Origin: a bacterium
Lineage (GTDB): Bacteria; CLD3; SB21
Length of the DNA: 39,707 nucleotides
Direction: 5' to 3'
Assembly (NCBI GenBank): GCA_016788215.1
Contig: JAEUSJ010000001.1
Location: 1-39,707 of the forward strand
Made by a program: the position numbers and the translations under genes. The notes beneath the pieces were generated by a model. It was not told the origin of the DNA and searched no databases. It was given only the letters and a program-made list of their open reading frames with translations. This document shows positions 7,396 through 16,858 of this stretch, piece after piece (the stretch's first letter is position 1; each line of letters begins with the position of its first letter).

Positions 7396-10300
7396 GTGTC
7401 TTACTTATCAAACACGAGCTTAGCAAAAAACTTTTCAAGTATTACGATTGGAATTTCATCACCGGATGCAATTCTCAGCCGTTCTTACGGCGAAGTTACA
7501 AAAGCTGAGACAATTAACTATCGCAGTTTCAAACCTGAAAAAGACGGATTATTTTGTGAGAAGATATTTGGCCCAGTAAAGGACTGGGAATGCCATTGCG
7601 GTAAATACAAGCGTATCCGATACAAAGGCATTATCTGCGATCGTTGCGGAGTTGAAGTTACGCTGAAAGCGGTTCGACGGGAACGAATGGGGCATATATC
7701 ACTCGCAGTTCCTGTCGTGCATATTTGGTTTTTTCGATCTCTCCCGTCTAAAATCGGTTCAATTCTTGGGCTAAGCATTAAGCAATTGGACAAGATTATC
7801 TACTACGAAAACTATGTGGTCATTCAGCCGGGAAACAGCGGACTCAAATATAAAGATATCATTCCTGAAGAGGAATTATACCGAGTAAAAGAAGAGCTTG
7901 GCAAGGAGAATGATGACCTGCCTAATACCGATCCCAATAAATTCATTGCTCTTATTGGCGGTGACGCGGTCAAGGAACTCTTAAAGAGAGTGGAAGTTGA
8001 TTCATTGTCTATTGACCTACGCAAAGTTGTTCGCGATACCGGTACGTCGCAGCAAAAACGTTCTGACGCGTTGCGGCAGCTCAGGGTTGCTGATGCATTT
8101 GTTCAAAAAGAGTCCGAAATTGAGAATCGTCCGGAATGGATGGTTTTGGACGTTGTGCCGGTTATTCCGCCAGAGTTGCGTCCGTTAGTTCCACTCGAAG
8201 GCGGTCGTTTTGCGACAAGTGATCTGAATGATCTTTATCGCCGGGTTATAATCAGAAACAACCGGTTGCGCAAACTTATCGAAATTAAGGCACCCGAAGT
8301 TATCTTACGAAATGAAAAACGTATGCTGCAGGAGTCTGTCGATTCCCTGTTCGATAATTCTAGAAAGACTGCGGCAGTGAGAAGTGATAGTAACCGACCT
8401 TTGAAATCTTTGTCTGATATGCTAAAGGGGAAACAAGGACGTTTTCGTCAGAACTTGCTTGGAAAACGTGTTGATTATTCCGGCCGATCTGTTATTGTCG
8501 TTGGACCTGAACTGAGACTTCATGAATGCGGTTTGCCCAAAGAGATGGCTGTCGAGCTATTTAAACCCTTTATTATCAGAAAATTAGTTGAACGTGGTTT
8601 TGTAAAAACGGTTAAGAGCGCCAAAAGGATGGTCGATAAACATGGTCCGGAAGTATGGGAGATTCTTGAAAAGATCGTGGCTGATCACCCCGTGCTCCTT
8701 AATCGTGCTCCCACATTACACAGATTAGGTATTCAGGCCTTTCAGCCCGTTTTAGTAGAAGGACGTGCAATTCAAGTTCACCCTCTGGTTTGCGCCGCTT
8801 TTAACGCCGACTTTGACGGTGACCAAATGGCTGTCCATATACCGTTATCCTATGAAGCTCAAATTGAAACGCGGCTTCTTATGCTGTCGAGTCACAACAT
8901 TATTCAACCGTCAAGCGGCAGGCCGATTGCGATTCCTTCGCAGGACATCGTTTTGGGGTGCTATTATCTCACAAAGCTGCATAAAGGCGCAAAAGGTGAG
9001 GGAACGAAATATACAAACATGGAAGATATTCGTTCAGCATATGACAATGGTGTTGTTGAACTTCATGCAAAGGTGCAACTGCGTATTCCTAATCCGGATT
9101 CAACAGATAAGAAGAAGCCGTGGAAGTATATCGATACCACAGTTGGACGCGCTATCTTCAATGAAATCGTTCCACGTGAGGCAGGTTATATGAATGAACT
9201 GCTGACAAAAAAGAAAATTGAAGAAATCGTATCACGGTTACATACGGAAGTTGGGAATATCAAGACGGTCGAGTTTTTAGATAATCTTAAGCTTTTAGGA
9301 TTTACTTACGCCACACGTTCCGGTTGTTCAATCGGCATTGAGGATGTGTTGTCGCCGCCAAATAAAGAGGCCGTTTTGAGACAAGCAAATATTCAAGTTG
9401 ATAAAGTTCAAAAAACTTATCGTATGGGTCTGATGACGGATGGTGAGCGTTACAATAAGATTATTGACATTTGGACACATGCCTCCAACGATGTTGCAGC
9501 CGCAATGTATGAGAGTATCACGATGTCGAACGACGGATTTAATCCGATCTTTATGATGATGGACTCGGGAGCCCGCGGTTCACGTGACCAGATCAAGCAG
9601 CTTGGCGGTATGCGCGGGCTTATGTCCAAACCTCAGAAAAGCATGACAGGCTCTGTTGGAGAAATTATTGAGCACCCGATCACAGCGAGTTTTAAGGAAG
9701 GACTTTCAGTCTGGGAATATTTTATTTCGACCCATGGCGCCAGAAAAGGTTTGGCTGACACGGCATTGAAAACTGCCGATGCCGGTTATTTGACTCGCCG
9801 TCTGGTTGACGTTGCACAGGATGTGATTATTACAGAAGAAGATTGCGGAACTATCCTAGGCGTCAAAACATCGGCAATTAAAGAAGGTGAAGAAATTAAG
9901 GAATCGCTTGGCGAACGATGCATAGGACGCGTTGCAGCTGATGATGTGGTCGATCCTTCTTCAGGAGATGTGGTAATTGATGCCGGCGAATTGATTGATG
10001 AGGACAAGGCGGAGATGTTGAATAACTCCGCGATTGAAACTGTAGAAATCCGTTCCGTTTTGACCTGCGAATCCAAACGCGGCGTATGTTCAAAATGTTA
10101 TGGACGAAATCTTGCAAGCGGCAATATTGTCAATATGGGTGAGGCAGTTGGTGTTATGGCCGCGCAATCTATCGGCGAACCCGGAACTCAATTAACCTTA
10201 CGAACATTCCATATAGGCGGTGTTGCATCACGTATTGGCGAGCAACCGCAAGCATTGGCTAGATCCGCCGGAAAGATCGTATACGGTCCTGGAATGAAGA

Positions 10301-11661
10301 TTATTGAGCGGAAAAGCGACAACGCGTCTATCTCAATGACACGTAATGCTCGTATTGAGTTAATTGACAATGATACTGAACGTCTAATCTATGCTTACAA
10401 GGTGCCTTATGGCGCTGCCATCGCGGTGAAAGATGGACAGTCTGTAAAGAAAGACGATTTCATCATGACATGGGATCCATACAATACGAGTATTATTACG
10501 TCGCATGACGGCGTGATCGTATTTGAGGGATTGAAAGAGGGAATCTCATGCCGCGAAGAAGCGGATGAAGCAACGGGCATGAAACATCTGGTTGTCATTG
10601 AGTCACGAGATAAAAAAATTACACCGACATTGCTGGTTAAGAAAGGCAAGGAAATACTTGAAACACACATATTGCCGACCCGCGCCTATCTTGTGATGAA
10701 AGACGGCGATAGCGTGATTGCCGGTGAAGCAATTGCTAAGATTCCACGTGAAGCGGCAAAGACAAAAGATATTACCGGAGGTCTACCGAGAGTTCAAGAA
10801 CTATTTGAAGCTCGAAAGCCAAGAGATGCGAGTTCTGTCAGCGAAATTGACGGTTACGTGAAGATTGGCAAAATATCACGAGGTTATCGCGAGGTGACTA
10901 TTGAAGGAAAGAACGGCGAAAGCAAGTCGTATAAAATTCCATTTGGTAAACATCTCATAGTTCACGAAAATGATTTTGTATACGCCGGTGAACAGCTGTC
11001 CGACGGCGCGGTTGCACCGCATGACATCTTACGTATCAAAGGTCCAGCTGAAGTCCAGCGGTATCTTGTGAATGAAATTCAGGAAGTGTACCGCACGCAA
11101 GGTGTTAAAATAAACGATAAGCATATCGAAATCATTGTACGGCAAATGCTGCAACGAGTTCGTATTGCTGATTCGGGAGATACATATTTCTTGCAGGATG
11201 ACCAGGTTGACCGTCTGCGATTCCTCGACGAGAATCAGAAAATACGCGAGAAAGTGGTGATCACGGATCGAGGAGAATCTAATACCAAGGAAGGCCAAAT
11301 TCTGACCAGAGCCGAACTTGACAAGGTGTTAAAAAAATATGACAAGAAGAAAGCGCCTGAATACCGTGAAGCCCAGCCCGCGACGGCCGAGCCTTTGTTG
11401 CTTGGAATTACTCAGGCTTCGTTGAGTACGGAAAGTTTCATTTCAGCCGCGTCATTCCAAGAAACAACAAAAGTTCTGGCGGATGCGGCCATAAGCGCGA
11501 AAACCGATTATCTTTTGGGTCTCAAAGAAAACGTAATCATGGGGCGGCTTATACCTGCAGGAACCGGGCTAAAACGTTACCAAGGGATTGCGGTTTCGCT
11601 CAAAGAAAGCGGGGAGGAAGAAAAAGGGAACGGCAAAAAAACGAAAAAAGAGAAAAAATAA
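7396..11661 (+). CDS. rpoC: DNA-directed RNA polymerase subunit beta'
   Basis: A 1421-residue RpoC, the subunit holding the catalytic magnesium. It starts at GTG after a strong Shine–Dalgarno AAGGAGGT at 7382–7389. The N-terminal zinc ribbon has Cys66, Cys68, Cys81 and Cys84. The catalytic loop [12 protein letters not shown] supplies Asp472, Asp474 and Asp476. The second zinc site has Cys817, Cys891, Cys898 and Cys901 ([11 protein letters not shown]). The bridge-helix/trigger-loop region includes [16 protein letters not shown]. The C-terminus ends in a Lys-rich tail ([12 protein letters not shown]). It is the last gene of the cluster and is followed by a strong terminator. Confidence 0.98.
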   Translation: MSYLSNTSLAKNFSSITIGISSPDAILSRSYGEVTKAETINYRSFKPEKDGLFCEKIFGPVKDWECHCGKYKRIRYKGIICDRCGVEVTLKAVRRERMGHISLAVPVVHIWFFRSLPSKIGSILGLSIKQLDKIIYYENYVVIQPGNSGLKYKDIIPEEELYRVKEELGKENDDLPNTDPNKFIALIGGDAVKELLKRVEVDSLSIDLRKVVRDTGTSQQKRSDALRQLRVADAFVQKESEIENRPEWMVLDVVPVIPPELRPLVPLEGGRFATSDLNDLYRRVIIRNNRLRKLIEIKAPEVILRNEKRMLQESVDSLFDNSRKTAAVRSDSNRPLKSLSDMLKGKQGRFRQNLLGKRVDYSGRSVIVVGPELRLHECGLPKEMAVELFKPFIIRKLVERGFVKTVKSAKRMVDKHGPEVWEILEKIVADHPVLLNRAPTLHRLGIQAFQPVLVEGRAIQVHPLVCAAFNADFDGDQMAVHIPLSYEAQIETRLLMLSSHNIIQPSSGRPIAIPSQDIVLGCYYLTKLHKGAKGEGTKYTNMEDIRSAYDNGVVELHAKVQLRIPNPDSTDKKKPWKYIDTTVGRAIFNEIVPREAGYMNELLTKKKIEEIVSRLHTEVGNIKTVEFLDNLKLLGFTYATRSGCSIGIEDVLSPPNKEAVLRQANIQVDKVQKTYRMGLMTDGERYNKIIDIWTHASNDVAAAMYESITMSNDGFNPIFMMMDSGARGSRDQIKQLGGMRGLMSKPQKSMTGSVGEIIEHPITASFKEGLSVWEYFISTHGARKGLADTALKTADAGYLTRRLVDVAQDVIITEEDCGTILGVKTSAIKEGEEIKESLGERCIGRVAADDVVDPSSGDVVIDAGELIDEDKAEMLNNSAIETVEIRSVLTCESKRGVCSKCYGRNLASGNIVNMGEAVGVMAAQSIGEPGTQLTLRTFHIGGVASRIGEQPQALARSAGKIVYGPGMKIIERKSDNASISMTRNARIELIDNDTERLIYAYKVPYGAAIAVKDGQSVKKDDFIMTWDPYNTSIITSHDGVIVFEGLKEGISCREEADEATGMKHLVVIESRDKKITPTLLVKKGKEILETHILPTRAYLVMKDGDSVIAGEAIAKIPREAAKTKDITGGLPRVQELFEARKPRDASSVSEIDGYVKIGKISRGYREVTIEGKNGESKSYKIPFGKHLIVHENDFVYAGEQLSDGAVAPHDILRIKGPAEVQRYLVNEIQEVYRTQGVKINDKHIEIIVRQMLQRVRIADSGDTYFLQDDQVDRLRFLDENQKIREKVVITDRGESNTKEGQILTRAELDKVLKKYDKKKAPEYREAQPATAEPLLLGITQASLSTESFISAASFQETTKVLADAAISAKTDYLLGLKENVIMGRLIPAGTGLKRYQGIAVSLKESGEEEKGNGKKTKKEKK

Positions 11662-11687
11662 AAACAATTTCATTCCTCAACTGTTTT

Positions 11688-11720
11688 GAGGTGATGTCGT
11701 TATCGACATCACCTTTTTTT
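11688..11720 (+). terminator. Rho-independent terminator of the rpoBC operon
   Basis: GGTGATGTCG (11690–11699) pairs perfectly with CGACATCACC (11704–11713) over a TTAT loop, followed by seven Ts. An A–T pair and a G·T pair extend the base. A weaker alternative hairpin, CCTCAA (11675–11680) with TTGAGG (11686–11691), would compete with its 5' arm. Confidence 0.92.
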
Positions 11721-11727
11721 ATTTCCA

Positions 11728-11756
11728 TTGACGTCCGGTGTTACGATATGCATCTT
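11728..11756 (+). promoter_or_regulatory. Promoter for the SDR gene
   Basis: TTGACG (11728–11733) and CATCTT (11751–11756) are separated by 17 bases, right after the rpoC terminator and 32 bases before the SDR ATG. The layout matches other promoters in this window. Confidence 0.5.
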
Positions 11757-11788
11757 GAAATTAATATAAACATTAAATACCTTGTCGC

Positions 11789-12520
11789 ATGGAAAATCAA
11801 ATCGCTCTAGTCACGGGTTCCGGTCGACGTCTCGGTCGTAGGATAGCAATTGCGCTCGCGGAGTATGGCTTCGACATTGTGATCAATTACAACGAATCAA
11901 AAACGGCAGCTTCAAGAACCGTACGCGAGATCAGGAAACTGGGTCGACGCTGTATTGCCGTCAAGGCCGATGTAACAAAAGTCTCTCAGGTGCGCAAGCT
12001 GATGCGGGAGACCGTAAAAACATTCGGTAAGTTGGATGTGCTCGTCAACAATGCGGCCATCTTTCCACCACCAATTGAATTAAGAAGAATTACCGAGACT
12101 TTATGGGACACCGTAATTGATACTAACCTAAAGTCATCATTTCTCTGTGCCCAAGAGGCGTCTTCCTATATGATAAAACGAAAGGCAGGTAAGATAATCA
12201 ACATCGCATCCCTTGGTGCATATCAGACTTGGCCGAAGCATATTCCCTATTGTGTGTCGAAGGCCGGCATTGTAATGCTGACAAAAGTTTTAGCTAAAGC
12301 CCTTGCCCCGCATATCACTGTTAATGCGGTTGCCCCGGGTACTATTATTATACCCAATGAAGAAAGCAACAGCATTAGTCACCCGCCAATTGAAAGAATT
12401 CCACTTAAGAAATACGGAATGCCTTCCGATATTACTGATATGGTCGTATTTCTTGCCTTGTCATCAAAGTATATAACAGGTCAGGTAATCAAAGTAGATG
12501 GGGGAGCCACGGTTTCATGA
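11789..12520 (+). CDS. Short-chain dehydrogenase/reductase (pteridine-reductase-like)
   Basis: A 243-residue classical SDR, a cytosolic NAD(P)H-dependent oxidoreductase with a Rossmann fold. The cofactor loop TGSGRRLG lies at residues 9–16, and the Arg-rich form of this loop favours NADPH. NNAA is at 87–90 and the structural Asn at 113. The catalytic triad is Ser141, Tyr154 and Lys158 (YCVSK). The RRLGRRIA start and NNAAIF resemble the pteridine reductase branch, but FabG-like 3-oxoacyl-ACP reductases cannot be excluded and the substrate is unknown. It is a single-gene unit with its own promoter, convergent with tRNA-Thr. Confidence 0.88.
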   Translation: MENQIALVTGSGRRLGRRIAIALAEYGFDIVINYNESKTAASRTVREIRKLGRRCIAVKADVTKVSQVRKLMRETVKTFGKLDVLVNNAAIFPPPIELRRITETLWDTVIDTNLKSSFLCAQEASSYMIKRKAGKIINIASLGAYQTWPKHIPYCVSKAGIVMLTKVLAKALAPHITVNAVAPGTIIIPNEESNSISHPPIERIPLKKYGMPSDITDMVVFLALSSKYITGQVIKVDGGATVS

Positions 12521-12566
12521 CGAAGAATCAGGTGATCTCAAAACTATAAGATTAATAGCTGCGGAT

Positions 12567-12601
12567 AAAAAAAATTGCAAAGCTGGACTTTGAAATTTTT
12601 T
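12567..12601. terminator. Bidirectional terminator between SDR gene and tRNA-Thr
   Basis: CAAAG (12578–12582) and CTTTG (12588–12592) pair over CTGGA. An A-run (12567–12574) lies on one side and a T-run (12596–12601) on the other, so each strand reads stem then Ts. After one G·A mismatch the flanking A and T runs also pair. It fits termination of both convergent transcripts. Confidence 0.7.
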
Positions 12602-12606
12602 GATTG

Positions 12607-12678
12607 AGCCACAAGCGGGATTTGAACCTGCGACCTGCTGTTTACGAAACAGCTGCTCTACCGCTGAGCTATTGTGGC
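12607..12678 (-). tRNA. tRNA-Thr (anticodon CGT)
   Basis: A 72-nt cloverleaf on the minus strand. The acceptor GCCACAA pairs with TTGTGGC, with discriminator T. The anticodon stem GCTGT/ACAGC encloses loop TTCGTAA with anticodon CGU (complement of 12644–12646), which reads ACG. The T stem GCAGG/CCCGC carries an A·C mismatch at its middle pair (51–63); the rest is canonical. CCA is not encoded. A promoter lies just upstream at 12699–12727. Confidence 0.94.
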
Positions 12679-12698
12679 ATTAATTATTTTGCGGTGCA

Positions 12699-12727
12699 AA
12701 GATAGATATTTCATTTTTCAAAATCAA
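12699..12727 (-). promoter_or_regulatory. Promoter for tRNA-Thr
   Basis: On the minus strand TTGATT (12727–12722) and TATCTT (12704–12699) are spaced by exactly 17 bases. This puts a start site about 14 bases before the mature tRNA 5' end. Confidence 0.7.
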
Positions 12728-12785
12728 ATTATTTTATTTGAATTAATATTCCTCAAGATCGGCTTTCGATGCGCTCTGTTTGGGC

Positions 12786-12814
12786 TTGCAAATCTATATT
12801 TACTTATTTATATT
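12786..12814 (+). promoter_or_regulatory. Promoter for the HEPN/ligase operon
   Basis: TTGCAA (12786–12791) and TATATT (12809–12814) are spaced by 17 bases. The predicted start is near 12821, about 54 bases before the HEPN ATG. This supports a start at 12875, because a longer reading frame would begin upstream of the promoter. Confidence 0.6.
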
Positions 12815-12874
12815 TTTTTAGTTCATACCTTGCACTACCGTTTCTTCGTTTTCTTCCGTTTAACAATTAACCAC

Positions 12875-13258
12875 ATGCTAGTTGACGAAAAATTTCGAAT
12901 TGGAACTCTTGTCGACAAAGCCAATGAAAGCCTCGGGGCAGCTGAATTGCTTATGGACGCGCAGCTGTACGAAGAATCTATATTAAGATGTTATCATGCT
13001 GTTTTTTTTACGCTGCGGGCATTCTTAAAAAAAAATAAAATCGAAATAGAAAGAACCTCTGACTCGATACCGGTATTCAAAGCACGCTTTATTGACACAA
13101 AAGTGCATTCTGCAGCGTTGTATGACGATTTGGTAGCCGTGATAAATGCCGGAGGATTTGAAAATCAATTCGGCCAGCTCCCAGCAGATGAATCATTAGC
13201 TCGTGATGTCTATGAAAAAGCAGAACGATTTTATTCCGTACTCACAGATTTAATATAA
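12875..13258 (+). CDS. HEPN domain protein
   Basis: A 127-residue protein beginning MLVDEKFRI, all helical in character. The segment ESILRCYHAVFFTLRAFLK (about residues 35–53) is the core signature of the HEPN (PF05168-type) family, in which SxxRxYYA/HAxF precedes a helix. The RNase motif Rx4–6H of toxic HEPN proteins is not evident, so it is more likely a binding or accessory HEPN. No MNT nucleotidyltransferase, the usual partner, is nearby. It is the first gene of the ligase operon, 14 bases before the ATP-grasp gene. A longer frame opens at 12674 but would run through tRNA-Thr and the promoter, so I use 12875. There is no clear Shine–Dalgarno. Confidence 0.75.
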   Translation: MLVDEKFRIGTLVDKANESLGAAELLMDAQLYEESILRCYHAVFFTLRAFLKKNKIEIERTSDSIPVFKARFIDTKVHSAALYDDLVAVINAGGFENQFGQLPADESLARDVYEKAERFYSVLTDLI

Positions 13259-13272
13259 ATAGAGGAGTCGCC

Positions 13273-14280
13273 ATGTCTGAGATTGCCCGAATAGGCGTTT
13301 TACGGGGAATGGAAACAACTTTTCCTGATGCTTTGATTGCCAATATCAATAAAGTAGCAACAAAAAAAAAGTTAAAAGTAGCCGCTGAATTCATAATGCT
13401 TGGCGGCACGAAAATGAGCGAGCCATCGGGTTACAAAGTGATTATTGACCGAATTTCACATGAAGTTGCCTATTATAGGGCCTATCTGAAAAACGCGGTT
13501 CTTGGCGGAACTGACGTCATCAATAACCCTTTTTGGTGGTCGGCCGATGACAAGTTTTTTAATTATTCTCTTGCAGATCTGATGGGGATACCTGTTCCTA
13601 AAACGGTGATTCTCCCGCACCATCAGCATCCGCCAAACACAACCTCGGAGTCTTTTCGTAATTTGACGTTTCCACTTCCGTGGGACCGGCTTTTTGAATA
13701 CGTTGGTTTTCCGGCATTTCTCAAACCATTTGACGGAGGAGGTTGGCGACACGTATATAAAGTTGAATCAGCCGATGATTTTTTCGAGAGATATAATCAG
13801 ACAGGTGATTTGTGCATGGTATTGCAGGAAAACATAAACTTTGAAGAATATTATCGCTGTTACTGCATAAATAAGAAACACGTACGTATCATGCAGTTTG
13901 ATCCCGGTGCAGAGCCTGTAAACAGATACGTAAAGAATCCAACGCCCCTGGACGAAAAAAAAGCAAAGCAAATTGAAAAATATTGTGTAGACATATGCAC
14001 GGCATTGGGTTATGATCTTAACACGCTTGAATTTGCCGTTAGGGAAGGCATTCCTTATGCAATTGATTACATGAATCCTGCACCCGATTGCGATTACTAT
14101 TCCGTGACTCCTCCCAATTTTGAATGGGTTGTTGATAAGGTTACAGAAATGGCCATTGATCGCGCTTTACACCATCAGCCGTACGCCGGGGAATTACGAT
14201 GGAATCATTTTCTCAATGGCAAGGAATCGGATATGCCAAAGCCTCGAACTGCCAAAAAGAGCAAATCCAATACAGAGTGA
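13273..14280 (+). CDS. ATP-grasp ligase (RimK-like)
   Basis: A 335-residue protein with an ATP-grasp fold, an enzyme class that joins a carboxylate to an amine or thiol through an acyl-phosphate. The start follows AGAGGAG with good spacing. The N-terminal part (about residues 1–110) is the pre-ATP-grasp domain. The nucleotide-binding Lys and glycine loop lie in FLKPFDGGGWRHV (about residue 150–162). The segment MVLQENINFEEYYRCY follows (about 183–198), and the magnesium site is AIDYMNPAPD with Asp265 and Asn268. The Lys-rich C-terminal tail (about residues 318–335) is probably disordered. Substrates cannot be read from the sequence. The permuted ATP-grasp gene begins 11 bases later. Confidence 0.85.
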   Translation: MSEIARIGVLRGMETTFPDALIANINKVATKKKLKVAAEFIMLGGTKMSEPSGYKVIIDRISHEVAYYRAYLKNAVLGGTDVINNPFWWSADDKFFNYSLADLMGIPVPKTVILPHHQHPPNTTSESFRNLTFPLPWDRLFEYVGFPAFLKPFDGGGWRHVYKVESADDFFERYNQTGDLCMVLQENINFEEYYRCYCINKKHVRIMQFDPGAEPVNRYVKNPTPLDEKKAKQIEKYCVDICTALGYDLNTLEFAVREGIPYAIDYMNPAPDCDYYSVTPPNFEWVVDKVTEMAIDRALHHQPYAGELRWNHFLNGKESDMPKPRTAKKSKSNTE

Positions 14281-14291
14281 GAGAATAACCG

Positions 14292-15653
14292 ATGGTTAGT
14301 ATTCCGGAGAGTATCCAATACTATAACGACCTTCTTGAAAAAAACGAATCGAAGATTGCAGATATTTTTTCTGTTTTCGTGAACGAATGTCAGTTGCAGA
14401 AGCTGACCTTTGGCGGACGTTCAATGTACAATTTTGTTCGTCCGAATTTTATTTCCATAGAACAATATGAATACATTCGATACGTCTGCGGCATTTTGCG
14501 GAATACCGTAACTAAATTTAAGAATGCAGCTCTTTCGAACCCTCATATCATGGCTCAGGCAGGCGTTAATGCACGTGAGAAGGAATTGGTTGATATTCAT
14601 CCCGGTTATGATCGTTTGTCCATAACAGCTCGGTGGGATTCCTTCTTGCAAGGGGATTCCCTTAAGTTTGTTGAATTGAATGCAGAGTGTCCCGCAGGTA
14701 TAGCATATTCAGATATTGCGGCTGAAGTTTATGACCGATTTCCATTTGTCATTGAATTTAAGAAAAAATATTCGGTAGAAAAATGTCAGATACGCCAGAC
14801 ACTACTAGACGGTCTTTTAGAAACTTATGAATCCTATACCGGTAACAAGAGAAATAATAAACCCGTAATTGCTATTGTTGACTGGAGAGACGTTCCGACC
14901 TTCACTGAGTTTCAGCTCTTTAAGGAATTTTTTGAGTCAAAAGGTTACGAATGTGTAATAGCAGATCCGCGGGATCTGGTGTATAAAAATAATATCTTAC
15001 GGTTTGAAGATACAAAGATCGATCTTGTTTATAAACGTATTCTGACCAACGATTGTGTTGAACGCCCTGAAGAAACCCAGACCTTGGTTGACGCATACAG
15101 AGATCACAACGTATGCATGATTAATCCGTTTCGAGCTAAGATGGTTCACAAGAAATCGATTTTTGCTGTATTAACACATGAGAAAAACCGGGATATGTTC
15201 AACGGTGAAGAACTGTCCGTTATCTCGAAACATATTCCATGGACCCGTGTAATACAAGAGGAGAAAACGGTCTACAATGGGGCAATAATTGATCTCATTT
15301 CATACATATCATCAAATAAGAACGAATTTGTCATAAAGCCAAATGATGAATACGGAGGCAAGGGGGTTTGTCTTGGGAAAGAAACGTCGGCAGAGAATTG
15401 GAGCACAGTCATTCAAGAAGCCATGTCCGGTGACTTTTATGTAGTCCAGGAACTGGTGCCAATCCCGCGTGTTCCATTTCCAATTGTCGAAGATAACAAG
15501 ATAAAGTATGTAGACATGGTCGTGGATATGGATCCATATGTTTTTGGTGCAAAAGTTGAGGGTATTCTCACAAGATTATCCGCGTCATCACTCGCTAATG
15601 TGACAGCTGGCGGGGGCACAACACCCACATTTATCCTTGATGAAATTCACTAA
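14292..15653 (+). CDS. Circularly permuted ATP-grasp protein
   Basis: A 453-residue protein. ATP-grasp features occur in permuted order. Acidic substrate/metal motifs come in the first half (FVELNAECPAGIAYSD, about residues 132–147; DLVYKRILTNDCV, about 240–252). The Lys/Gly nucleotide-binding segment comes late (FVIKPNDEYGGKGVCLG, about 346–362), then FYVVQELVPIPRVPFP and the C-terminal RLSASSLANVTAGGG. This is the arrangement of the circularly permuted ATP-grasp families related to the ligase half of glutathionylspermidine synthetase. It would form an amide or peptide bond using ATP. It sits between the other two ligase genes in one operon. The exact subfamily and substrate are not recognised. 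Confidence 0.75.
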   Translation: MVSIPESIQYYNDLLEKNESKIADIFSVFVNECQLQKLTFGGRSMYNFVRPNFISIEQYEYIRYVCGILRNTVTKFKNAALSNPHIMAQAGVNAREKELVDIHPGYDRLSITARWDSFLQGDSLKFVELNAECPAGIAYSDIAAEVYDRFPFVIEFKKKYSVEKCQIRQTLLDGLLETYESYTGNKRNNKPVIAIVDWRDVPTFTEFQLFKEFFESKGYECVIADPRDLVYKNNILRFEDTKIDLVYKRILTNDCVERPEETQTLVDAYRDHNVCMINPFRAKMVHKKSIFAVLTHEKNRDMFNGEELSVISKHIPWTRVIQEEKTVYNGAIIDLISYISSNKNEFVIKPNDEYGGKGVCLGKETSAENWSTVIQEAMSGDFYVVQELVPIPRVPFPIVEDNKIKYVDMVVDMDPYVFGAKVEGILTRLSASSLANVTAGGGTTPTFILDEIH

Positions 15654-15698
15654 ATTGTTTTTAAAGATACTTACTTCTTTATGATGATATTTTAAACT

Positions 15699-16823
15699 AT
15701 GACTGAAAAAGTCCCTTTTACTATTGGAATTGAAGAAGAATTTCAGATCGTAGATCCTGAGACGAGGGAATTGCGCTCCCATGTTACAAGCCAAATGCTT
15801 GAAGAAGGTAAATTACTCCTTTCAGAACAGATAAAGATGGAGATGCATCAATCGGTTGTTGAAGTCGGAACGAATATTTGCAGGAATATTCATGATGCGC
15901 GAAAGGAAGTTGTAAAACTCAGAACAGCTATTGCGCAGTTGGCAATGAAAAGGGGATTGAGAATCGTTGCGGCAAGTACTCACCCAATAAGCGATTGGAA
16001 AAGCCAGGAAATCAGCGATCATGACCGCTACAAGGAAATTATCGAAAATATGCAAGATATCGCCAGAGCCAACCTCATTTTTGGTCTGCATATTCATATT
16101 GGGATGCCGGATAACGAAACTTGTATTGCGATTTTGAACCAGATTCGTTATTTTTTGCCGCATGTTCTGGCCATATCGACGAGTTCGCCATTTTGGATAG
16201 GGCGAAACACCGGTTTGAGTTCAATTAGAACAAAAATATTTCAGCGGTTTCCCCGAACTGATTTGCCGCCAGTTTTTGAATCGTGGGCGACTTTTGAAGA
16301 TTATGTAAACCTATTGGTCAGAACGAACTGCATTGATAATGGCAAAAAGATTTGGTGGGATGCTAGGCCGCACCCGAATTTTGGCACTCTTGAGGTTCGT
16401 GTTTGTGATTTACCAACGCGAGTTGATGAAACTATCGCAGTTGCAGCCTTGATTCAAGCTCTAATGTTGACATTATATAGACTGTATATGAAAAATATTT
16501 CATGGCGGATTTATCCGCATCAGCTTATTTCAGAAAATAAATGGCGTGCGAGCAGGTATGGAATAAATGGTAAAATGATCGATTTTGGTAAAAGAGAAGA
16601 AGTGCACACAAAAAACTTAATATATGAATTGATTCAATTCGTCGATGATGCGGTAGAAGAACTAGGCAGCCGTAATGAAATTAACTATATTTACAAGATA
16701 TTGGACGAAGGCACGAGTTCCGATCGGCAAGTCAAAGTATTTAATGAAAGCGGACGAGATCTAAAAGCAGTTGTCGACTACTTATTAACCGATACACTTA
16801 CCGGATTATCATTAAAACCATAA
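15699..16823 (+). CDS. YbdK-type carboxylate–amine ligase (GCS2 family)
   Basis: A 374-residue member of the glutamate–cysteine ligase type 2 family (YbdK/COG2170), of typical length. GCS2 proteins have a glutamine-synthetase-like fold and activate a carboxylate with ATP. Visible landmarks are GIEEEFQIVDPET (residues 10–22, with metal-binding glutamates), EMHQSVVEVGTNIC (about 48–61), the metal/substrate segment FGLHIHIGMPDN (about 127–138), SSPFWIGRNTGLSS and the Arg-containing FGTLEVRVCDLPTRVDE (about 228–244). E. coli YbdK has weak glutamate–cysteine ligase activity, so glutathione-like or other amide products are possible. It lies 45 bases after the permuted ATP-grasp gene, with no obvious Shine–Dalgarno. 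Confidence 0.9.
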   Translation: MTEKVPFTIGIEEEFQIVDPETRELRSHVTSQMLEEGKLLLSEQIKMEMHQSVVEVGTNICRNIHDARKEVVKLRTAIAQLAMKRGLRIVAASTHPISDWKSQEISDHDRYKEIIENMQDIARANLIFGLHIHIGMPDNETCIAILNQIRYFLPHVLAISTSSPFWIGRNTGLSSIRTKIFQRFPRTDLPPVFESWATFEDYVNLLVRTNCIDNGKKIWWDARPHPNFGTLEVRVCDLPTRVDETIAVAALIQALMLTLYRLYMKNISWRIYPHQLISENKWRASRYGINGKMIDFGKREEVHTKNLIYELIQFVDDAVEELGSRNEINYIYKILDEGTSSDRQVKVFNESGRDLKAVVDYLLTDTLTGLSLKP

Positions 16824-16858
16824 TAAACCATATATTAAACTAAACAACAGGAGACGAT

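Noticed and set aside
12674-12874. N-terminal extension of the HEPN frame (67 extra residues)
   Set aside because: It begins within tRNA-Thr, crosses the predicted promoter and codes for an unlikely run of hydrophobic residues; the HEPN domain is complete from 12875.
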